Shown here: positions 39,196 through 49,494 of the stretch, piece by piece | How positions within the stretch are numbered: position 1 is the first letter of the stretch | How the letters are laid out: each line of letters begins with the position of its first letter | Assembly (NCBI GenBank): GCA_002245135.1 | Contig: NGBS01000008.1 | Coordinates: 124,001-188,000 of the forward strand | DNA from: Proteromonas lacertae | Taxonomy: Eukaryota; Sar; Bigyra; Opalinata; Proteromonadidae | Length of the DNA: 64,000 nt | Reading direction: 5' to 3' | The notes under the pieces: model-generated | Databases searched by the model: none | Told to the model about the DNA's origin: nothing | Seen by the model: the letters and a program-made list of their open reading frames with translations, nothing else | Position numbers and translations under genes: made by a program

Positions 39196-39636
39196 TATAT
39201 TATGATTATTTACTGAAGATTAAAATTAGATGATTTATCCTTTCAAAATGAAAAAAGATCATTTATCTTCTTCTTTGATAATGATTGTATTGTGATTTGT
39301 ATGACTAAACTGCATACTCCACTTAATTGAATATTTTGCATTGACTATATTCACCTATTTACAGAATCTTCGATTTTATAAATCTGAGCAACTCCTTCCA
39401 TACTGCTATAAAATAATTTTTGCTACTCAAATTTCCATATTAATTCGATGATACAATACAACAACTACTAAAAAACGAAATGTTGACAGATCAACACTAT
39501 GCTATTAATGATCTTCTGATTAAATTCATGTAAATATATTTAATAGCATCTCATAATTATAACAACGAATAATCCGTTCATTGATAAGAAAACTGAGATT
39601 TAATAGTCAAACTAAGTTTGATTTGATTTTATAAAA
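39196..39636. other. Intergenic region with a possible tiny minus-strand gene
   Basis: About 440 bp separate divergent genes. On the minus strand an ATG at 39401 opens MEGVAQIYKIEDS, then a possible intron of 18 or 41 nt and a short extension. Nothing supports one splice over another. No other feature is seen. Confidence 0.3.
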
Positions 39637-40167
39637 ATGGGAAAAGGAGGTAAAGGAGGTAATAAAGGTGGAAAGAGTGATAAAGGTGGATCTAAAGAAC
39701 CTGCTGCTGCTACAGTACCAAAAGGTGGAGGTTCAAAAGTCAAAGTTCGTCATATTCGTATAAGTTGATATAATAAATGCATATAGTATGTGAAAAAGAA
39801 GGTAAAATTCAAGAAGCAATGAAGAAATTAAAAGAAGGAGTTCCTTTTGCAACTGTATTAGATAATTTATGAAGTGTAGGTAGCTCAGGAGTATAGTGAA
39901 GATAAGGCAAGACAAGGTGGAAGTTTAGGGTATATATATAGAATATATTATATTGATAGTTGGATTACTAGAGGTCAAATGGTGTATATTTTGTAATTTT
40001 GTGAATATATAGAGGTACTTTTCAAGATGCTGCGTTTGCACTTCCTAAAGGACAAATGACATATCTTTTTCTATTTACAATCATTATTTATTCTTAACAA
40101 ATATAACCAAACTCCAATAAAAACTCAATTTGGTTGGCATATCATTCTATGTGAAGATAGAGCTTAA
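39637..40167 (+). CDS. PIN4: Parvulin peptidyl-prolyl isomerase, PIN4-like
   Basis: PIN4/Par14 isomerases speed Xaa-Pro bond rotation and, in other eukaryotes, associate with pre-ribosomes and microtubules. The N-terminus is the typical Gly/Lys-rich tail (MGKGGKGGNKGGKSDKGG). The parvulin domain follows: VKVRHIL, CEKEGKIQEAMKKLKEGVPF, VAQEYSEDKARQGGSLG, WITRGQMVGTFQDAAFALPK and TPIKTQFGWHIILCEDRA. Four short GTA-TAG introns (25-31 nt) are clear. The last exon cannot be reached by any GT-AG intron, because the stretch between GQM and TPIKT has neither GT nor AG. It instead holds an AT-starting U12-like intron (40061-40106 or 40107). Only the 40106 end keeps the frame. Stop TAA 40165-40167. Confidence 0.9.
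40061..40106 (+). other. U12-type intron candidate in PIN4
   Basis: It begins ATATCTTTTT and has a TTCTTAAC branch-like site. An AC end at 40107 would have the usual spacing but breaks the frame. An AA end at 40106 keeps it. The 3' end is therefore uncertain. Confidence 0.55.
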
Positions 40168-40261
40168 TAATAAAGATAAATAATGTTGATTTTTTGTTTT
40201 TTATATGTTGTTGTGTTGATTCTTAGAGTTTTAATAAAAATGAAAAACACAATATCAATTT

Positions 40262-41754
40262 TTATTTATTATTCGTTAAGTATTTGGAAATATGTTGTTC
40301 AATTTCATATCTTGCCATTTTAATTATTTCAGTATCATTTTCATTAGGAGACCATATTGGCATATGATGAGAAGCACTCTATTAATAAATAAAAATGAAA
40401 TAATAATAATAATATACTGGTAAGAAGAAAACATCTTGATTATCTGATTCTATAATACTCATTGCACTCCAGGGATCTATACCTCCGTTTAGCCAGAATA
40501 TATTACTTCCTCTTTGATCAAATCCTCCAAAATGAGCATTTGTTTCATCCATCAACTCTTGAGTAACTTCAATTCCATAAGTATCTTTACATTGTTCAGC
40601 GAAGTATTCAACAGGTAAGTAATTTCCAAATATTTGATTTTTTGATCCTGTTGTTTGATACCATCCAAATTCACTACATGTCTGATACCACCAACTTCGA
40701 TCATCACTATATTTTATATCTCGACGAATTGATATGTATTTTTCATAGTTTACATTCATACACTTTTCACCATGGAAATGTTTATGAGCATTTAACATCA
40801 TTTTATATACTTCACTTTCATTTCCATGGAATATTTTACACAATGAATTGATTGTTGTTGGATTAGATGGTTTATCATATTGAATTACTTCCCAATAACT
40901 ATCATATACATTACTTATAAATAAATGTTCATCTTTTTTACTCACTATATTTTCACATAAATTAAAATCATTCTTTAATTCATTCTTTCCTTCTTCACTT
41001 TGAACCATTCTCTCTAATAATTCAAATCCATTCTTTATATTATCATAACATTCTTTTCCATTTTCAGCTGTTAATACGGCTTTACTAGCTACTTCATTAA
41101 ATTCAAACATATCCATCTTCGCATAAACTGGACCACTATCTGCAATTGCACCTGCAAAATAATGAGGATATTTCAATCGAGCCCAAGCACTTAATGTACC
41201 ACCATAACTACCTCCAAATGTTATCCATTTACTGTTTGGACTGTTATATTTCTTCGTTATAAATTGACGAAATGTGGATAAATCAGCTAAAGCTTGTCTT
41301 ACAGATAAATATCGTAAATGTTCTACTGATGTATCACTAAATGGCTGACTCTTACCATAGAATCTATGTTCAACTGCAATAGCTAATGCACCAAATTTTT
41401 TGGCATATACCATCATTGCTGAATCTACAACCCATATTGTTGAAAGTGGTGCTTCACAACCTATGTACAAGAAAATAGGATTGCCAATTTTCCAAAATGT
41501 ATCATTTATATAGTACAACTGTTGGTACGTTCGATTATCTTGTAAATCAAAGTGATCTAGTCTTTGAGTAAACCATTGATCAGGTAAATCTTTCAAACCA
41601 TTGGATTTCAATCTTCTTTCATATTCTACTACTTCTGGACTATTCATGATTGATCTTAATCGATGTGCATCAGCATAAATGACTATTCATATAAATATAG
41701 TATAATAATTGATATACAAAATGCAATAAATAGCAGGAATAAACGAATATTCAT
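40262..41754 (-). CDS. Serine carboxypeptidase S28 family, copy B
   Basis: This is a secreted or lysosomal prolyl-type carboxypeptidase of the S28 family (relatives: lysosomal Pro-X carboxypeptidase, thymus-specific serine protease). Three exons: a signal peptide (MNIRLFLLFIAFFIYADA) split by a 35-nt intron near 41681-41715, the main exon, then an intron near 40383-40420 before the last exon. The catalytic Ser is in GGSYGGTLSAWARL. The Asp is in WLNGGIDPWSAM and the His in SASHHMPIWS. The start, ATG 41754, gives an uncleaved length of about 480 residues. The gene forms one arm of an inverted repeat with copy A. It differs from copy A at residues around FLYIGCEAPLSTIW and at the last exon, which ends ISKYLTNNK. 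Confidence 0.9.
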
Positions 41755-41767
41755 CGTTTAAAGAAAT
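40433..41767 (-). repeat. Inverted-repeat arm, S28 copy B
   Basis: This 1335-bp arm pairs with 43801-45135, which has the same length. Sequence appears identical, intron included, wherever I compared it, except for one patch (41345-41468) with dozens of changes. Identity stops 13 bp upstream of the ATG and before the last intron. Confidence 0.85.
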
Positions 41768-41880
41768 CGGGTGTGCGAAAATAATGAAACACAATTTTAT
41801 TTTTTCGATTTATTCTTTCACCAAACAAATAATATGATTAATAAATAATTATAAATTAAATAAATAATTATAAACTTCTA

Positions 41881-43059
41881 TTAAATATCAAACGGGTCAT
41901 GTTTTACTATACATTTAGAAATTAGCTTATTGAATCTTTCTCTTCTCTTCAAAGATCCAGTTTTCAATAAATCAAAATACTGATGTACAGCACATGGAAT
42001 ACTTCCATCAATATTAACAATTAAATTTGCTTCATTCAATATATCTTCATCAACAAAGTTATTGCTTATATCCAATCCAAAATTCCTTACCATTCCTCTC
42101 TCATTATGACTAAAATACACAGAATAGTTAAAATGTGGATGTAAATAATAAAATACATTCAAAACTCCTTGTTCTGTAGTTGTTTTTAATACACTATAAG
42201 ATATGTTTGATAAATATTCAGTATAATCATTTAAAAACAAAGACAATTCATAAAAAGATCCAAATATATTCCCAGAGTTTATATTTGTATTATTATAAAT
42301 TGAATAAGGAGGGGATAAAGCAGAAATCCATTCTTTGGCATATCTATTTTGATTTATATTTAATCTACTACTCTCTTCAAATAAAAATACACAAGTTTCT
42401 GGATAATTCCAATGAAAAGGATTGATTTGGAAAAATACATCTCTTACATCACTAAAATGAATATATGTGAATAATTTACCATAGTGATTTAAGAATGTAT
42501 TTAGAATAAAGAATCTTATGGTATGTGAGAAATAACCATATTCTTCATTTAGATGAGGTATTGAATTGATTAAATCATCATAGGGAATATAATACTTATC
42601 TTCGTTTATTGGATAATAAGGATATGTTCTTGTTATTCGTAGAAAATAGAAATTGGATGGGAATTTGTATTGCATTTCATCATAATTATCATAAAATAAA
42701 ATAACACTTCCATTATAACCTGTATTAAGTAAGCTTAATAGATAAACTGTTATATATGAAGCATTGTAACATATTGAAAATCCAATTACTGCAGTTTGTG
42801 AATCATCTCTATTTGGGATTACTTTGTAGTTGTGAAATTCATCTTCATAATTGAATGAATACTTACCTAGATACTGATGTCTATTGTAATTTGGGAAATT
42901 TTTATAATATTCATGGTAATATCTAGCACTATATTGTATTGCCAAGAAAAGTGACCAAACTATGAACAATATTAAACAAAATATGAAATTTTCAGTTCTA
43001 AAACATTTCCTTAACATTCTAAAACGAATTTTATTATCTACAACAGCAACAGAAGCCAT
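41881..43059 (-). CDS. Type II membrane glycosyltransferase-like protein
   Basis: A single-exon protein of 392 residues. One N-terminal membrane anchor (FCLILFIVWSLFLAIQYSA, about residues 27-46) follows a short basic cytosolic tail, giving Golgi-type type II topology. The lumenal part has a DxD-like motif in FSDVRDVFFQINPF, as in nucleotide-sugar transferases, plus GFSICYNASYITVY, SGNIFGSFYELSLFLNDY, EQGVLNVFYYL and, near the end, IPCAVHQYFDLLK. The donor sugar and acceptor are unknown. A paralogue lies at 52956-54191. This gene sits in the loop between the two S28 inverted-repeat arms. Confidence 0.72.
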   Translation of the reverse strand: MASVAVVDNKIRFRMLRKCFRTENFIFCLILFIVWSLFLAIQYSARYYHEYYKNFPNYNRHQYLGKYSFNYEDEFHNYKVIPNRDDSQTAVIGFSICYNASYITVYLLSLLNTGYNGSVILFYDNYDEMQYKFPSNFYFLRITRTYPYYPINEDKYYIPYDDLINSIPHLNEEYGYFSHTIRFFILNTFLNHYGKLFTYIHFSDVRDVFFQINPFHWNYPETCVFLFEESSRLNINQNRYAKEWISALSPPYSIYNNTNINSGNIFGSFYELSLFLNDYTEYLSNISYSVLKTTTEQGVLNVFYYLHPHFNYSVYFSHNERGMVRNFGLDISNNFVDEDILNEANLIVNIDGSIPCAVHQYFDLLKTGSLKRRERFNKLISKCIVKHDPFDI

Positions 43060-43800
43060 TTATTCGGAATATAATAATCTCAAACTGTCAAGCTTTTTTT
43101 GACTGTTTTTTTGAAATTCAGAGCGTTGTAGGGTTTATTAAATTGATCTTTTATGTTTATTAATATATCATGATAATTATTACTATGATGATGGGAATAA
43201 AAAGTGTTAATAGAGAGTGGTTGAGAAATGAATGTCAAAACACAATTACAGTCATTATAGATGAAGATATGAAGTATAAAAATACTTGAGAAACAATTAA
43301 TTGTTTTTTGTGGGGGTATATGTACAACGCAGAAGTATTTTAGTGATTAACCAAACTCCATTGTATTTATAAAGAAAATATTCCTATAAAGAAGTATATG
43401 TAGTAAAATGTTAATAATATCATAAATATTGTATTTGTTTTAATAGTTTATTATAGATTCAGTGAAGTGAATCAAGATTTATGAATGAATCAAGTTATGT
43501 TGATTTTTATCATGTTGTTTTAACAGGTTTTTCTTTTTTAGCTACTTTTTTTAGATGTTTCATAACATCCAGCCATATAATATCTATTCACACTTTTTCT
43601 TAATGAAAAATTCTTGCAACTTCTTCAATAACAAACTTCTTCAATGAACCATCAATAGAAGTTTGCCTTTTTCTTTTCATTAGCATTATGATTTATAACA
43701 CGAATAAATAAATTGTGTTAAAAATGGATTTTAAACAATTTTTAAAGCTTGTTAGTTTGTGTTTATTTTAGTCAAACTTTTGACTTAAATTAATTACCCC
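43060..43800. other. Intergenic region
   Basis: About 740 bp between the divergent glycosyltransferase-like gene and S28 copy A. It is AT-rich. A short minus-strand reading frame (MKRKRQTSIDGSLKKF, about 43682-43605) has a basic start but no support as a gene. No RNA gene or repeat is seen. Confidence 0.45.
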
Positions 43801-45135
43801 ATTTCTTTAAACGATGAATATTCGTTTATTCCTGCTATTTATTGCATTTTGTATATCAATTATTATACTATATTTATATGAATAGTCATTTATGCTGATG
43901 CACATCGATTAAGATCAATCATGAATAGTCCAGAAGTAGTAGAATATGAAAGAAGATTGAAATCCAATGGTTTGAAAGATTTACCTGATCAATGGTTTAC
44001 TCAAAGACTAGATCACTTTGATTTGCAAGATAATCGAACGTACCAACAGTTGTACTATATAAATGATACATTTTGGAAAATTGGCAATCCTATTTTCTTA
44101 TTTATTGGATGTGAAGGTCCTCAATCTTCTTATTGGGTGGTTGAATCAGCAATGATGGTATATGCTAAGAAATTCGGAGCTATGGGAATAACAATCGAGC
44201 ATAGATTTTATGGTAAGAGTCAACCATTTAGTGATACATCAGTAGAACATTTACGATATTTATCTGTAAGACAAGCTTTAGCTGATTTATCCACATTTCG
44301 TCAATTTATAACGAAGAAATATAACAGTCCAAACAGTAAATGGATAACATTTGGAGGTAGTTATGGTGGTACATTAAGTGCTTGGGCTCGATTGAAATAT
44401 CCTCATTATTTTGCAGGTGCAATTGCAGATAGTGGTCCAGTTTATGCGAAGATGGATATGTTTGAATTTAATGAAGTAGCTAGTAAAGCCGTATTAACAG
44501 CTGAAAATGGAAAAGAATGTTATGATAATATAAAGAATGGATTTGAATTATTAGAGAGAATGGTTCAAAGTGAAGAAGGAAAGAATGAATTAAAGAATGA
44601 TTTTAATTTATGTGAAAATATAGTGAGTAAAAAAGATGAACATTTATTTATAAGTAATGTATATGATAGTTATTGGGAAGTAATTCAATATGATAAACCA
44701 TCTAATCCAACAACAATCAATTCATTGTGTAAAATATTCCATGGAAATGAAAGTGAAGTATATAAAATGATGTTAAATGCTCATAAACATTTCCATGGTG
44801 AAAAGTGTATGAATGTAAACTATGAAAAATACATATCAATTCGTCGAGATATAAAATATAGTGATGATCGAAGTTGGTGGTATCAGACATGTAGTGAATT
44901 TGGATGGTATCAAACAACAGGATCAAAAAATCAAATATTTGGAAATTACTTACCTGTTGAATACTTCGCTGAACAATGTAAAGATACTTATGGAATTGAA
45001 GTTACTCAAGAGTTGATGGATGAAACAAATGCTCATTTTGGAGGATTTGATCAAAGAGGAAGTAATATATTCTGGCTAAACGGAGGTATAGATCCCTGGA
45101 GTGCAATGAGTATTATAGAATCAGATAATCAAGAT
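43801..45135 (+). repeat. Inverted-repeat arm, S28 copy A
   Basis: Partner of 40433-41767. The divergent patch lies at 44100-44223. Flanking sequence on both sides is otherwise the same in all positions compared. Confidence 0.85.
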
Positions 45136-45293
45136 TTAATTTATGTTCCTGTATATTTATTTATTATTTTAATTTATAGAGTGCTTCTCATTGTGCTCCA
45201 ATTTATAGTCCAAGTCGTGAAGATAGTGAAGCGATAAATATGGCAAGATATGAATCTGAGCAACATATTGCTAAATATATTTCATCTAATTAA
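43814..45293 (+). CDS. Serine carboxypeptidase S28 family, copy A
   Basis: Near-twin of copy B in the opposite direction. Exons: signal peptide (MNIRLFLLFIAFFIYADA) split by a 35-nt intron at about 43852-43886, the main exon with catalytic Ser in GGSYGGTLSAW and Asp in NGGIDPWSAM, an intron near 45152-45179, and a last exon with the His in SASHCAPIYS that ends KYISSN and TAA 45291-45293. Compared with copy B, the only clear internal difference is the patch FLFIGCEGPQSSYWVVESAM (44100-44223), which resembles copy C there. The C-terminal exon also differs. This pattern suggests gene conversion between the arms. A degradative, food-vacuole or secreted role is likely. Confidence 0.9.
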
Positions 45294-45380
45294 ACCATTA
45301 TATAACCCTGGAAAATGTTTTTTATTTTTTGGAGCGACTTTTTTCATTCAAAATTCTCGAACCATCTGTGTCTTTCTAAA

Positions 45381-46961
45381 ATGAAGATCATTCTTTTTAT
45401 TGCACTTCTAGCCTGTGGTATAATTATATTTTTTATTGAATCTAATATAGCTGTTGCTTACAGACCAAAGCACCACATATCTGTCATGGAGAGCAAGTTT
45501 CATTCAAGATTATGAGAGAGATCTCAAGTTAGGAAAGGTCAAAGCAGTGCCAGAAGAATGGTTTACTCAAAGAATTGACCATTTTAACTTACAAGACAAT
45601 AGAACATACCAACAATTATATTTCGTAAATGATGAATATTGGAAAGTTGGTGGACCGATATTCTTATTCATTGGTGCAGAAGGTCCAGCAAGCTCAGGTT
45701 GGGTAATGAGTTCAGCCATGCATACCTATGCAAAGAAATTTGGAGCAATGTGTGTAATGTTAGAACACAGATTCTACGGTAAGAGTCAACCCTTCCCAGA
45801 ATCAACCACTGAGAACTTAAGATACTTATCGTCAAGACAGTCACTTGCAGATATGTCAACATTCAGAAACTACATCAATAAAAAGTACAATTCACCAAAC
45901 AGTAAATGGATTACCTTTGGTGGTAGTTATGGTGGTTCATTAAGTGGTTGGGCAAGATTAAAATATCCACATGCATTTGCTGGAGCTATTGCTGATAGTG
46001 GTCCAGTCTTTGCCAAATTAGACTTCTCTGAATATAATGAAGTAGCTACTCAAGCAATATTATCTTCAGAAAATGGCGAAGAATGTGCCAATTATGTTAA
46101 AAAAGGATATGAAGCAATAATAGCCTTAGTAAAAACACCAGAAGGTCAAGCCAAACTTAAATCAGATTTCAATTTCTGTGAAGATGTGAAGAGTGAAAAG
46201 GATCAACATAAATTTATTGAAGATATCACTGATATGTTTATGGGAGTTATTCAATACAGCAGTCCAAACCATCCAACCAGTATTGAAAGTAAAATATGTA
46301 ATTATTTCAATAGTAAATTCACTTCAGATCCATATATGATGTATATATATATATATATATAATTAAGATATAATTATTTTTTTAGGATGTTAAATTTTTC
46401 AAAATCCAATACTGGTAGTGAATGTTTATCAATCAGTTATGATGCATTTATTAATGAAATGAGAAATACATCACCTTCTTCTAGTAGATCATGGGTATGG
46501 CAAACATGTAGTGAGTTTGGTTGGTATCAAGCCTCTACATCAAAGAATCAAGTATTTGGTGATTATTTACCTGTTGAATATTCAATACAGGAAGTATTTT
46601 TTATATTATTATTATTATTATTTTAGTGTGTGGATATATATGGTAAAGAAGCTACTCAAGAGTTGATGGATGAAACAAATGCTCATTATGGAGGGTTTGA
46701 TCAAAGGGGAAGTAATGTATTTTGGACTAATGGAGGTGTTGATCCTTGGCATGCTATGAGTATCATAGAATCTGATAATCAAGATGTTGTTTATATTCCT
46801 GTATATCTATATATCTATTATTGTTGTTATATTTAATAATTTAGAGTGCATCTCACTGTGCACCATTATACACTGAGAGTGAGTCAGATCCTGAAAGTAT
46901 TAAAATGGCACGTTATTTAACTGAACAACATATAGCTAAATACTTAGCTGGTAATAATTAA
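45381..46961 (+). CDS. Serine carboxypeptidase S28 family, copy C
   Basis: A third, more diverged S28 enzyme, 87 bp downstream of copy A in the same direction. Exon 1 (45381-45417) encodes the signal peptide MKIILFIALLAC. A 46-nt intron (45418-45463, ending TTACAG) leads in frame to the main exon. Using the nearer TAG at 45450 would cause a frameshift, so I chose 45463. Later introns fall near 46341-46384, 46592-46625 and 46802-46844. Catalytic residues: Ser in GGSYGGSLSGWARL, Asp in TNGGVDPWHAMS, His in SASHCAPLYT. It ends KYLAGNN with TAA 46959-46961. The three genes form a local family expansion for peptide digestion. Confidence 0.9.
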
Positions 46962-47505
46962 TTAGAATTAAACAATTTAAGTATTGGTTCATTTTAAAAA
47001 TGAATGTGTATGTTGACTATTATAAAATATAATCCAATTTAATGAACAATAATCATGATTGCAAAACATTTTATTATATGAAACGAATCTATTTTTAGAA
47101 CAAAAATTTTCATTTCCTTTACTAAACGAATATCCATAATATATGAATGTATTTATAATACATACAATTTATCAGACACATTTTTAATACACATTTATTA
47201 TAGAATTATAAAATTCACAAATAAACAGGATGTTGAGCTATAATGTTGTTACTCTTGTATATAAATCTATGTTATATATTCATTTAGATTGATTAAAAAA
47301 TATGTATTATTACAAATTATAATAGATATAGAGCTATAGATAAGAGAAAGTATAAATAGTATTCAGAACAGCCAATGGTATAGGTGAGAACATTATATCT
47401 CCAAATTCAAATTATTTGCTTTGAGAACATTTTAAAATAGCAGTTTTCAATCCTCCTTTTTTTAAGACTATAGTAAAGATCTATGCAGTATTTTTCTAGT
47501 CAGTA
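46962..47505. other. Intergenic region
   Basis: About 540 bp of AT-rich sequence between S28 copy C and the CCCH gene. I see no ORF, RNA gene or repeat. Confidence 0.5.
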
Positions 47506-48354
47506 ATGCTTATTAGAACCCAAAGGGTATATGTAACAAACTGGGAAGACTATGAAACAGCTGAAGACTTAAATATCCTAATGAATTTCAGGGTATTTAG
47601 TTGCCCAATGCAAAATCAGTTTGGAATATGTATCATCCAACAAATGACGCAGAATGGCTATGAAAGAGCACACGTATAGGTTGAAAATTTTAAAAATGTA
47701 GCATGATTGTTTTTATTCCCATTGCTTAGAAGATAAAAGAAGAATACCTATTATTGAAAGCAATGTAGAAGCATACAGTCCATCAATGTGCAATTACTAT
47801 AACAGAAAGAATGGTAAATGTAAGTTTGGTGAGAAATGCAAATATTGCCACACGTATATTTTATTTTTTATTTTTCTGATTAGTGCATTAGAACTGTTAT
47901 TTCACCCAGAAATTTACAAAACAAAAATGTGCCAGTATGTTATAGAAAATCAAAATTGTCCTTCTGGAAAATATTGCTGCTACGCTCACTCAAAAAACAT
48001 ATCATTTTAAATCATATGGAGAAGTTGATTAGATTGTTTTCTTAATTTTTCAGGAATTAAGGAGTCGACCTCCTGTGTACAATATATCAATTGAAAGTAT
48101 ATATCCTCGTCCTGCTTATGCAGATATTATACCCAACCAATTTACACAGTATAAAATTTTAATAATTGTTTCTGGTAATATACTAACGTAGGATTAATCA
48201 TGATATGATATATACTGACGGATATGATATAGAAGTCCCGGACATTCTTACTGATTCAACTAATTATCAAAATGAACTTTATCAACAAAGATTCGAGAAT
48301 AGAATCCAAAGTTTGTTGAATAGCTTCTCAGATTTTGGGCCCATAACTCATTAA
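47506..48354 (+). CDS. CCCH zinc-finger protein, plant TZF-like
   Basis: This is probably an RNA-binding protein of the tandem CCCH class with the plant-type layout. From ATG 47506 (MLIRTQRVYVTNWEDYE), exons join over introns at about 47690-47715, 47859-47887, the AT-AG intron 47999-48053 and 48150-48193, ending at TAA 48354. The first module, FRVFSCPM onward, leads to DCFYSHCLEDKRR, a Cys/His block like the arginine-rich lead of plant TZFs. Finger 1 is CNYYNRKNGKCKFGEKCKYCH. Then come ALELLFHPEIYKTKMC and the second finger, CPSGKYCCYAH. AHSKNELR, formed only by removing the AT-AG intron, matches the AH-x-x-x-ELR end typical of the family. Role in mRNA turnover or translation is inferred from the family. 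Confidence 0.78.
47999..48053 (+). other. U12-type (AT-AG) intron in CCCH gene
   Basis: This 55-nt intron starts ATATCATTTT, has TTTTCTTAAT 7 nt before the end and closes in TTCAG. Its removal is in phase 0 and restores the family motif AHSKNELR. Reading through hits a stop after 12 nt. Confidence 0.75.
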
Positions 48355-48622
48355 GAACAATGGATGTAAATATAGGATTTATATGAAACAATAATATTTA
48401 TATAGTCCATAACTGCTAATCAGATTTATTTTATGAAACATTTTGCTATATTTTGTTACAATTATGTGTAATTAGATGAATAAAACAAAAACAATTGATC
48501 AAAACAAAATATTTTAGATTGCTTTATATGTGGCTGTAATTTTGCCACATTTCATTTTGAATATATTTAAAACCATTTATGAGGATAATTTTGTTTAAAT
48601 GTTTCAAAATATTACGAGTACA
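48355..48622. other. Intergenic region
   Basis: Short AT-rich gap between convergent genes. Nothing recognisable. Confidence 0.4.
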
Positions 48623-49494
48623 CTACTTAGTTACCAAATCATCTAAATCCTCAACCCAATCACTTTCTACTATGTTTCTTGAATTGCATGTTTTATCATA
48701 AACATCTTCTGCAGGTTGTAAATATTTCATTCTTTTTCGATACTTAGGTAAAGGAACAACATTATCAGCTTCTCTAATTTTTTTTCGCTGTTTATAGCTT
48801 GTGCTTTTTTTGACCTTTTATCACATATCACTGCAATGTTACAGTTCTTGAAAAATAAATCACTTTGTATCACACAATCCATTGCTCCATATGCTTTTAC
48901 AATACTAAAACTATAATGATGATATGATAATATACCCAAAGCGGTTTAATGACTTTTTGTAGCTCTCCCACTTTTTGTTATAATCATTTTGAAGATGCAA
49001 ACAAAATTCTGCAAGACTATTTATCTCTACTCGTTTGTGCTAAAATAATATATCAATAAAATTACTCTTTCATTCCACCTAACATAATTACTGTCCTTAT
49101 GGGGTTTGTTAAACACCATATCATATAATATATCTGGAGCTCGTAAAAATCTATTTGAAGCTTTCGCTGTATTCAAAACAGGCATATATTTTTTTTGAGG
49201 TATAAAAATATGCTGTATCCAATCAAACTTCAAAAACTCGAATATTATTTGTCATTCATTTTATCTTTAATAGACATTTACTCTGTGAAATAAACTTTCT
49301 CATCTGTAAACATATATTTTGTTTCCATTCATTTTTATTGCACTTTTTATACCATTTGCTTGTGTCTCTTCTATTTTCATTTTGTATCAACCTCATCGGA
49401 TTTTTTTCGAAATTATTATGATTTGAGTATATGCAGCTACAAATTTGAATCAAATATACAATATATAATATAATAGAAATACTTACACTAGCAT
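48623..49494 (-). CDS. Unrecognised gene, exon joins not fully resolved
   Basis: Coding-like pieces appear in order on the minus strand: a first exon pair starting at ATG 49494 with a 50-nt intron (YSNHNNFEKNPMRLIQNE, KWYKKCNKNEWKQNICLQ), then KFDWIQHIFIPQKKYMPVL and RFLRAPDILYDMVFNKPHK, then HKRVEINSLAEFCLHLQ, then IVKAYGAMDCVIQSD, and a tail (VPLPKYRKRMKYLQPAED) ending at TAG 48625-48623. Most joins work with GTA-TAG introns. The junction near 49230-49275 does not, and the last one needs a GTG-CAG intron of 44 nt or a slip on an A8 run. It could be a gene with unusual introns or a decaying one. No family is recognised. Confidence 0.4.

Noticed and set aside
39399-39401. Tiny minus-strand gene starting MEGVAQIYKIEDS
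   Set aside because: Splice choice is arbitrary (18 or 41 nt) and the product would be under 60 residues; kept only as a note in the gap entry.
43605-43682. Short minus-strand frame with a basic start (MKRKRQTSIDGS)
   Set aside because: Only 26 codons, no splice continuation that works, no homology I can name.
45381-45530. Apparent +1 frameshift at a TTA-TGA in S28 copy C
   Set aside because: It arises only when the nearer TAG acceptor (45450) is used. The acceptor at 45463 (TT-ACAG) joins the signal peptide to the enzyme in frame.
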